A stretch of 64,000 nucleotides of DNA, taken from assembly GCA_951213105.1 (NCBI GenBank), contig OX578138.1, positions 93,650,914 through 93,714,913 of the forward strand, in the 5' to 3' direction. Shown in pieces: positions 56,096-64,000 of this stretch. The notes below the pieces were generated by a model. It was not told where the DNA came from and made no database searches. It saw only the letters and a list, made by a program, of their open reading frames with translations. The number at the start of each line of letters is the position of its first letter. Within the stretch, counting starts at the first letter, position 1. The DNA is from Amaurobius ferox (taxonomy: Eukaryota; Arthropoda; Arachnida; Araneae; Amaurobiidae). The position numbers were made by a program, and so were the translations under genes.

Positions 56096-57259
56096 TGTGG
56101 GACGAAAAAGTTTAATGATAAGTTACACTGTTAATTATTAGATTCATTATTTTTAATCACATTAACATTGTCGTAAATTCATATAGTGGAATTAACATTA
56201 AAGCGTACATTGCTCGTTGTTGTGCCGCAATGAACCCTCTAATTATTTTTATCTTTTGTGAAGGCCTGAAAGAAATATTAATTAATATAAAAATATTAGA
56301 CCATTTAAACTTAAATAATATCATTTACTAAGAACGTCAATTTATCAATAACATCAATTTTCATTAATATCAATTTTCATTTTATTATTTTAGCGAGGGG
56401 ACATATGCGAACAGAATTATTAGTTTTACGAAGGTGTCTAGGACCTGTTATAATGAGCACATACCTTCCAGTTTAATCTTGGGCTTATCATCTCTCCAAG
56501 GCTTGCATCAGTCTTGCCACAACTCTGGGGTGTTGAGGACCCAGACCACACAGCCAACCCTAAGGCTTATGGCAATCAAACGTGTGACCGGACACAACTC
56601 TGGGGTGTGTGGCCACTACAGAGTTGTGCTGGCCACACGTTTGATTGCCACAACTCTGGGGTGTGAAAGCCCCATGCCGTCCGGCTCGTCCAGAGGACTT
56701 AGAGCAACAAAATGGACGACCGGACAACTCTGGGGTGTGTGGCTCCTACTCGTACTATAATACACTTGCACATAGATTACCTCTACGGGACACTCAACAA
56801 CTACTCGTACTTTAAGTCAAAATTCGTGAATATTTTCTTTTCATGTCTGACCTCCATTTCTGCTCCTCGTTGTCTTTCGTATGCTACTGCACTCTCATTT
56901 TGTCTATATCTGAAACTCGTGTATTTCGTCCACAACTCCGGAGTGTGTGGTTTCGAACTCTGATTTCTTTCCCCTCATCCAAGCTGAGGTTCCTTCGCCG
57001 GGGGGGGGGGGGTAGCTGCGCCTTCTTCCCCTTGGCGCTCATTGGTTCTTCTCAACCCAATGGCATCATTTCACATATATAGCAAGGTCCCCTCTCAGCC
57101 CCTCTGGTCTGGCACACCTAAATTTATAGTATTATAACCTTAAAGTTCAAGTCATCATAAACCCCGGCGCCAGGCAAACTATAGCTTTGTTAGCCGTTCT
57201 GGGCACCATGAATAATACAAATAAAAATGTCTCATGTGAGAACATATTCTGGTCTCACA
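56096..57259 (-). mobile_element. LTR3 (5' LTR of the gag element)
   Basis: 1,164 bp, TGTGAGACCAGAATATG (57259 downwards) to TTTCGTCCCACA (56096). It is longer than LTR2 because its minisatellite (about 56515-56750) has more CAACTCTGGGGTGTG units and two GGCCAC/TTTGATTGCC inserts. Its outer end is followed by ATAAG. Confidence 0.8.
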
Positions 57260-57264
57260 ATAAG

Positions 57265-57500
57265 CTATCTGTTTTTACAACAGTTTTGCACTTGCGACGT
57301 ATGGTAGTTCAATACATTGTAAATCTAATATATATAGGCACAAGTAGTAGATTGTTTCTTCTGATGATTAGTGGCCAGTAAATCAGAAAAAGCTGCCAGC
57401 CAAACAGTTGAATATGAATTTAGCCTTTACTGCTATTTACTAAGTGTATGAGTATATTGTGCCACTCACATATATTCTAAAACTATTTACTGTACACATA
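57265..57500. other. A+T-rich spacer, nothing recognised
   Basis: No gene or repeat structure is recognised. Confidence 0.35.
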
Positions 57501-57502
57501 TA

Positions 57503-57907
57503 CACCGGTGTCCAAAATTATCTTTACAAAAATACTGATGTTTTAATTTATCTGCACAAAAATACTGATTACTCAACAACTATTTAATATAATGGAATAA
57601 ACCCTTTGGGGATGATGCATAGTATCTTAACGCATCAGTACAAACTGAAAAACTGAATATGGGTGCATACGTTACAAAACTAATAAGGAACAATTTGCCA
57701 CTTCCATCAATATCTGCCGAGCCTCTATACGATCGACAGTTCTTTGCATCAACGTTTCTTCCCAAATGATACTTTGGAGTCATAAAAACTGTTTTGAGTC
57801 GACAAACATCGAAATCAAATCCTGAATTGCGGAAGTTCGCAGGCATATTTCGTGCACAGCCTTACGCAGCTTATTTCTATGTAAGTAAAGATAATTTTGG
57901 ACATCTG
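57503..57907. mobile_element. Tc1/mariner MITE
   Basis: The ends TGTCCAAAATTATCTTTAC (57509-57527) and its perfect inverse (57885-57903) are inside CACCGG/CAGA outer bases, with TA on both sides (57501-57502 and 57908-57909). TA flanks and the GTGTCCAAAATTATC type end are typical of Tc1/mariner. About 405 bp. The 88-codon minus-strand frame within does not show transposase motifs. Confidence 0.85.
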
Positions 57908-57909
57908 TA

Positions 57910-58337
57910 TATTTAAATTTATTTATTAGTGTATATATATACATGCACTTATCTACGATTATTCAGAAACAAAATTTTATTTTTAATATTTGGATATAAT
58001 ACGGGTTCCGCTTTAAACTCCCATTAATGGCTTCTTACAAAATTGCTTTATTAAGCTTATTTTTTGTTGAAACATACCACAATTTGCACTCCGGAAAATT
58101 TTAATTTCAAATTCGAGATTGGAGCTATGGGTTAGATTTCATTTTTAAATTTCCTTTTCTTTCTTTTTTTCCTGTTAGTTTCACATTTTCCGAAATTTTA
58201 TCATCGGATATTTCCGTGTTTTAAAATAATTTAAATTGGTGGGTTTTTTTAATTTTTCCAATTTTTAATTTTTCCGAACTCCAATATTTAGTACATTCTT
58301 TCAATCTAATAAGAGCGGTCTGATGGCGTATGCATAT
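57910..58337. other. A+T-rich stretch, nothing recognised
   Basis: No gene or repeat structure is recognised. Confidence 0.35.
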
Positions 58338-59577
58338 TGTTACGAACGTATCCTCTAAAAACGTGGGTAGGCAGGATACAAGAACGAAACCAAGTTTCAG
58401 GATAACTTACTTTTATTCACATTTGCTTACTATTGATGTACTTATATAGTAAACGAATTAATATAAAAATATCTTTTAATAAAATGGGTTACAAAGATTT
58501 AATGGCATGGTGTGATTCTAAATAAATTGTATATGTGTGATTTTAAAATAATTTATAAATAATATGTAAATAGTAGGTAATTGTAATTAGATTACAATGT
58601 AAATAATGGTATAGGCAATGTAGAATGGGATATTCATAATGGATTTTTATATTTTATTCATGAATTAATATAAAAAGATTTTACAAATAAAATGGGAATC
58701 TATGATATAATAATGGTGTTTAAAACATAAATAATAATATTGTTAAAATAATAGTATAGGTGTAATTTTAAATTAACTGTATTTTAATTAATTGTATTTG
58801 AAACTTATATGTTAATACTGATATATATTTTTGAATGATGTTAACCAATTGTATATACATTATGTATATATTATTATGTCTGTATTGTGATACTGGATGA
58901 TCAAGTTTTGTATATATTGTGATATTTGTGAAAATTGTGAAAATTGCGATATATGACCTCTGTATAGGGTTATAAATATTTTCTTTTGTGATTTGTTAAC
59001 CTAATTTAGATGATAGGTTTTTCAACTAAAATGTTTTTATTTTTGTTGCTGGCCCGCTTGTTTGTGGCCCAATTCACGTTTGTCAATTGAGTTTCTGTAT
59101 TGATTTTTATTTCGTTTTTATATAAAGTCCTTAGGTTAGTTTTTCATCGCCGTTCTGTGGTGGCGCGGATTGCCTACTTGGTTTCTTTGCGGATGGGTCT
59201 CTGGCCTATTATTGGGGCTCTCGGTCGTCTCCGCTCTTCTTCAGGACTGGTGGTGGTTGGCCTCACTCGATGAAGTGATGGTCTGTTTTCCCTTTGGCCT
59301 CCCGGGCTATATGCGTTCTGTGTGGGCTTTCTCTGTCTGGTGGGGTTGGGGACTCGTTATTCCTGCTTGGTGCTCTGTGTCGATTTCTTTCCCGGCCGGG
59401 GAATCAGCAGCTATATGCCATTCGTGGCTAGCGCCTCGGTCTGGGTTTTCAAGTTCTTCAAATAAGTGTCCTAAGCAGAAAGTTTACTGATTGTAACCCC
59501 CAGTTGTCTGAAAGTCTATATTGGTTCGTCCTAGGGCCTATATTATAAAACAAAATCCAGTATAACCACTCCCAACA
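58338..59577 (-). mobile_element. Probable solo LTR
   Basis: The minus strand begins TGTTGGGAGTGGTTATACTG (59577 downwards) and ends CGTTCGTAACA (58338), giving TGTT...AACA ends and about 1.24 kb. The first half is GC-richer and holds a TATA-like TTATAATATAGG. The second half is A+T-rich with internal repeats (GAATTAATATAAAAA near 58455 and 58665). No 5-bp duplication is seen (CATAT versus ATTAC), which weakens the call. The 106-codon Trp-rich frame at 59170 has no known motif. Confidence 0.4.
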
Positions 59578-61459
59578 ATTACCGTCCCGAAGAATATACC
59601 CCCTCCCCCTTTTTCTGCACGCTGCTACACTACTAGCTCAAATTATTTCTGGAATATAACAGCGCATGAGCGATTTATTTTCGAAAGTTTTTGCAGGTTA
59701 TTTGAGGTCTCAAACAGTCCGAATACCCTAGGACCTCTAGATTTATGTCAGTGATTTTACATTTATGAGTATTATCACAAATAAGATGTTATCCCATAAA
59801 GAAACGACAGGAATGAGGAGGTCTTAAATAATCTAAAATTTTACTTTGACTTAAAATCTATAGGAGGAAAATGTAGAGTCCATTATAACTGAAAAAAAAA
59901 AGTAAAACTATCAATACTTTAGTTTAATAGATAGAACATTTTGTTAGGCCTGGGTCTGTGATTCAAATCTCATTTGGGGCATGAGTTCTTTACCCACTGC
60001 CTGTGTATTTGTATGGAAACTTATGTAAGATATGAGATTTCTGGAAATCGGAAGAGGATGATTGGATAGTAACCTAAGTATACTTTATGACAACTTTTTT
60101 CTTCAATGTTCTTTCTGTATGTCACGCTGTTTGTTTTTCTTGTGTTGCATTTGTTCTGTTCTTTTTGTGGCATATAATAGTGTATAGATGCCTAAGTGCT
60201 TTGTTTTAATTAAAAAATACATTTTGATACCTATAAATCAAGAACGATCTGTTGCATTTTTAGCTTCGAAATTAATTTGTGAATAAACTGAAAATATTTT
60301 AAATAATCCGCAGCATTCATCAAGTATGCCTCGGAATATATTTCTATATTTTGAAATTGATTTCTCGAATACTTTATATATTTATGGAGCCAAAAATAAA
60401 GTAACTGCTCAGTAACTGTGAGGCAAGCTGCTTCGTCTGTGCAGGTGCTGTATCTGTATGACTGCGCATAAGCAGAAAAATTTAAAAATAGAAAATAACT
60501 AAACAGTTGAGAAGAATATGAAAATGCATATAAGTATTAATATTATATTTTATGTATAGCATTTCAGAACATTTGCGGTATAAAACAGTTTTTTAAAACT
60601 GTTTATTTAAACAGCATTAGCATATGGTTCTGAAGGTGTGCATAGCTATTTGAAGCAAACGATAGTTTTGAAATTTGTTCGGTTTTAATATTTTGGTATT
60701 TTACACTACTTATTACAAAACGTATCAAATAATTACTAAATTTTTTGTGGCGTATAGCTACAAGTAAATATTTGTCCCGATCATTTACTTTAAGAAAAAA
60801 ATTATGCAGTTTTCACATTAATATTCTAGAAACTCCAATAAGCATATTTGCATATTTTTAAACTTAATATATACAGTACAGACCTATTTACAGTTTATTC
60901 GTTTTTGTAAAAGGCGCAGTGTTAGAATAAAATGTTACTATAATTATATCTTTATTTTTTAAAACACTAAAAAGAATTAACATTTTTAGTGATATAAAAT
61001 ATTATAATTTTTGCTATTCATGCATGAAAAATACTAGTACTTGAAAAAATAATTTGCTGTAATCGTATTTAATTCAGGGCTTTCATTATTTCAAAATATT
61101 CCATATGCAAAATCTAAAGAAGATTAAAAAAAAGCATTTTCAAATCTACAAATCTTACGAGTGCAATGTAATTAAATTTAAGGGAAAATGCAAAAAAACG
61201 AAAAAATGCAATTAAATTTAAGATTGCAACGAATCCAATGAACATTAAAAAATTAACTGTCGAGTAATAGTTATAGATAAGAGCATATTTCTTATATATT
61301 AGCTTATTTCTCAAGTTTTACATAAACTAATTTTAATATAGTTGCTCTGGCGATATGTATAACAAGATAAATCTTATTTAGTTTCAAGACCTAAAATAAG
61401 TTTCACCACATTGGAAGTTTTAGAAAATTTTTACCTTGAAGATATAGTACAATGTGTTG

Positions 61460-61461
<2 letters not shown>
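59578..61461. other. A+T-rich stretch, nothing recognised
   Basis: No gene, RNA or repeat structure is recognised, apart from C-rich CCCCCTCCCCC near 59600. Confidence 0.35.

Positions 61462-61557
<96 letters not shown>
61462..61557. repeat. (AT)n microsatellite, ~95 bp
   Basis: Alternating AT interrupted once by ACATATACTT; it creates an artificial Tyr-Ile frame. Confidence 0.95.
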
Positions 61558-61558
<1 letters not shown>

Positions 61559-63604
61559 GCAATTGATCTACAGTCGCTAAACTTGGCAAATGTCGTTTGT
61601 GCCGTTTTAAGAGTTAAGCAAATGATTAAAATGTCACCGTTAATGATATGTTAGGGTTCATACAACGGTTGTGAGAATGACGCATCGTGAAAACGATCGT
61701 TTTTCTCACTCACGGGCAATAGAAACTGGATTTTGTGCTTAACTATTGCAAGTTGTCAAACTTTGGCAGTTGGGAAATCTTTGGAAGTTGGGAATGAAAG
61801 AACGTCCCTCCTAGTCGATTCACTGTATGAACTCGAATGAGTTAGAATGTCCATGTCCACTGAAATATTGGTATAACTATTATTAGAAGAATTTAGTACT
61901 CACTAGTTGCTTAGAACAATATTTTGATATCCTCAGTCGCAGTTTGGTAACCATCGGCTATTTATGTTCTGTTACGTTGATTAATGTGAAGATAGTTATA
62001 CCAGCAGGTCGGTTGAAATCCAATTCATCTTTAAGTTACATTACGGGAACGTGCAATACTGGCTGTTTGCTATATGTCTATCATTATTTTAAGCAACCAG
62101 CTGTTATATTATTATAATTGTGAACAATACATGTGTTTTAGTTAAAATCAAGTATCAGTGTGTTCTTGCACCTGGCCGTAAGGCCACTGTATTTCTTATC
62201 TCAGATATGGAATTAAGTTACATTTGCACCGAATATGTATTAGTACTTTGTAATGGCAATCCTACAGGGTAAATGACCAACTTCGTATGAGCTAAAGGTT
62301 CAGACTTCACAATGTCCCCCGAGCAGGACAAACTTCACATGTGTAGGCTGTGGGTCCACCAATGCTGACAAAAAAAAAACCCCGATAAATAAAATGATTT
62401 TTCAATTTTTAAAATTCTAAATAAATTTATCTTCAAACTTTAAATAAAATGTATGTACCTCCCACTAGAGCACACAAAATATGTCACCATTAATTAAGAG
62501 CGGCTCAGTAGACTATAGGTTTGTCAACACTGAAGAACGAAAAAAAGTCCTAACGACAATCGTACAAGTGTCGTTTTTAAGAAAAATCTCTGCTATTGCA
62601 CCAACTATAATATTTTTTTTTGGTTTGAGCAGCTTTGCAGAAAAAAAAACATTAAGTATTTTATTTTCGCAGAGACTGGGCAACCGCAATTTAGAAATCG
62701 GGGTTTGTCACGGCAAGTTTAATATATACTTGACATCTGAGAATTCGGATAGGACGACTTGGAGAGGGGAAAGCCGTGTTCCTAAAATTGGAATTTAACA
62801 TATTTTTTGTAGACTGAAAATCAACAACTATATCTTTAACCAATATTGGTAAGTGTTAGCTAACATCAATAAACATGAAATTGCACTTAGAGACCGGATA
62901 TAACACCAACATCCAGGAAAGGTTATAAGTGAAAGCGTTATTTAGCCTGCCCTTTCGTTTGAAAATTGAAAGAAACCTTTAAGGACCCCATGAACGTCAT
63001 TATTGGATTTACGACGAAATTTCTATCACCCAGACAAATCCATCACAATTGTTCGTAAGTAGAAAATTCAGTATATGGAAAGTATAATTTTATTTTAAAA
63101 ATAAATCTTTCAATTGTGAAAAGCAAAGAAATGTGCTTTGTAATATTTGCTTGAACACAGCAAATCGGTATTAAATATAGCCGTTTATAAAGAATAATAA
63201 AACGCAGTTTTCCGTTTCAAAATGCAATTTTTTCGTGACTTAAGCGTTTTGTTGTCGAATGAATGAATTTTATGCATTTGTGTGAAGCAGAGTAAATCCT
63301 CTTAAACGTTAAACTAATATATTTAACTGTGCTTTAGTCGAATATTTATTTTGTTATTGTGTCCTTTCTTTTGATAATTCAACAATGAAAATCAAGCAAT
63401 AAGCAACGTTATTTAGAATGCATTCGAAAGCCAGAATTCTTTCTTTTTTTATAAAAACAATTTTTCAATTTAGTCGACTTTAATACATAAAGAATTATTC
63501 CAGTAAAGGGGTTATTTTTAAGGTTTTTGCATTTTATGAGACTCGGTTATTTAAAGAATTTGGAAGGAGATTTAGCATGTGTTGGTTGTATATATTTTAA
63601 AAGA
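61558..63604. other. Mostly unassigned A+T-rich DNA
   Basis: No gene is recognised. The 105-codon plus frame at 62481-62798 has no known motif. A slightly GC-richer strip at 62160-62350 (CACCTGGCCGTAAGGCCACT) could be an unknown short repeat. Confidence 0.3.
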
Positions 63605-63776
63605 AAGGCCGATGAAGTTTTAAGTTTTTCAGTATAAGAAATAACTGTAGTACTGTGATAATTTAAAATATACCATCGCTGAACGTATAGCATTTTAGAG
63701 ATGTTTAAATAAAATGATATTTCGGGTGGAAAGTGTTTCATAATCAATGCTTTATGCATGAATGATCTTTCTTGTT
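63605..63776 (+). repeat. Family A 3'-end fragment, copy A6
   Basis: Plus orientation: CGATGAAGTTTTAAG, GTAGTACTGTGATAA, GCATTTTAGAGATGTTTAAA, GGTGGAAAGTGTTTCATAAT, the stem-loop AATCAATGC-TTTAT-GCATGAAT, and CTTTCTTGTT. Confirms the 3' terminus of the family. Confidence 0.7.
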
Positions 63777-63825
63777 AAGCTCGTAATCGTGATCAACATG
63801 CCCAAATTAGTGAAACAGAACTATT

Positions 63826-64000
63826 ACTTTCCTTATATACATAATGTATAAGGAAAGTATTGTGACGGGGTCGAAAATTCGAATTCGAGTTTTCGACGGG
63901 AGAACACGTTTCAAGCATCCCTGATCACGAATCAAACATGTTTGAAGTGATGTCTGTGTGTGTGTGTGTGTGTGTGTGAAAGTATGTGTGTGTGTGTGTG
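63826..64000 (+). repeat. Family B element, copy B10, cut by window end
   Basis: ACTTTCCTTATATACATAAT start, GTCGAAAA/TTTTCGAC near-palindrome, GCACGTTTCAAGCATCCC-like line, then (GT)n and GAAAGTATGTGTGTG as in B7a. The remainder lies beyond the window. Confidence 0.85.

Larger units (their letters stand above)
51581..57264 (-). mobile_element. Rearranged LTR retrotransposon block flanked by ATAAG
   Basis: Order: ATAAG (51581-51585), partial LTR1 in plus orientation, LTR2 minus, internal region with gag minus, LTR3 minus, ATAAG (57260-57264). The minus-strand element LTR3-PBS-gag-PPT-LTR2 is canonical but lacks pol, so it is non-autonomous. The extra inverted LTR1 means both outer ends are TGTGAGACC. 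The 5-bp repeats suggest the whole block entered as one integration event. Confidence 0.75.

Noticed and set aside
57580..57846. Transposase gene in the Tc1/mariner MITE
   Set aside because: The 88-codon frame shows none of the DDE-region blocks; the element is better read as non-coding.
59170..59490. Trp-rich 106-codon ORF as a membrane protein gene
   Set aside because: It is within the probable solo LTR, has no homologous motif that I know, and its composition follows the local GTGG-rich sequence.

Overview
This window looks like non-coding, repeat-dense eukaryotic nuclear DNA. It is roughly 70% A+T by eye. It has no operons, no long ORFs and no confident host protein-coding gene; the longest open frames are little over 100 codons. 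Almost everything that can be identified is a transposable element or a satellite. Pol III-derived SINEs with (CAA)n tails, Tc1-type transposase relics, hAT elements, Jockey/CR1-like LINE fragments and dense GT/AT microsatellites point to an arthropod. From memory of similar repeats, an orb-weaving (araneoid) spider is my best guess, but the sequence alone does not prove it.

Two repeat families dominate. Family B (about 0.95-1.4 kb) has at least ten copies or large fragments, including two head-to-tail pairs (6254-8495 and 45806-47711). Family A (about 1.0-1.3 kb) has four long copies (from 1, 31958, 34741 and 47895) plus fragments. Both share one layout: a subterminal motif at the 5' end, an embedded microsatellite, a variable middle, an inverted copy of the motif near the 3' end, and a small stem-loop at the 3' end. 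That is the layout of HINE/DINE-1-like non-autonomous Helentrons, so I read both as such families.

The most interesting group is the SINEs. Copies at 19074-19454 (minus) and 22338-22720 (plus) begin with an almost complete 5S rRNA-derived head of about 118 nt, fused to a body shared with the tRNA-headed SINE at 45483-45774. The 5S-headed copies lack exactly the stretch that carries the tRNA B box. This suggests a swap of Pol III promoter from type 2 to type 1. All three copies have target-site duplications.

Layout: 1-2.9 kb family A and LINE remains; 3.3-4.1 kb Tc1 relic; 6.3-11.9 kb a run of four family B copies; 12.4-15.2 kb a GC-richer satellite of three ~600-bp higher-order units; 15.8-16.5 kb a hAT MITE with a perfect 8-bp duplication; 18.2-22.7 kb a tandem duplication, SINEs and a fold-back element; 25 kb a hAT transposase relic; 26.0-26.8 kb duplicated hairpins and minisatellites; 30-35.7 kb family B and A copies; 36-44 kb SINEs, tRNA-like elements and minisatellites; 45-50 kb SINE, family B pair, LINE fragments and family A; 51.6-57.3 kb a rearranged LTR retrotransposon with an inverted extra LTR, the whole flanked by ATAAG; 57.5 kb a Tc1/mariner MITE; 58.3-59.6 kb a probable solo LTR; then mostly unassigned A+T-rich DNA up to family A and B copies at the end.

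Three short stretches (22889-23100, 41050-41180, 44273-44535) look slightly more protein-like than their surroundings and could be host exons or unknown element remains; the evidence is weak.
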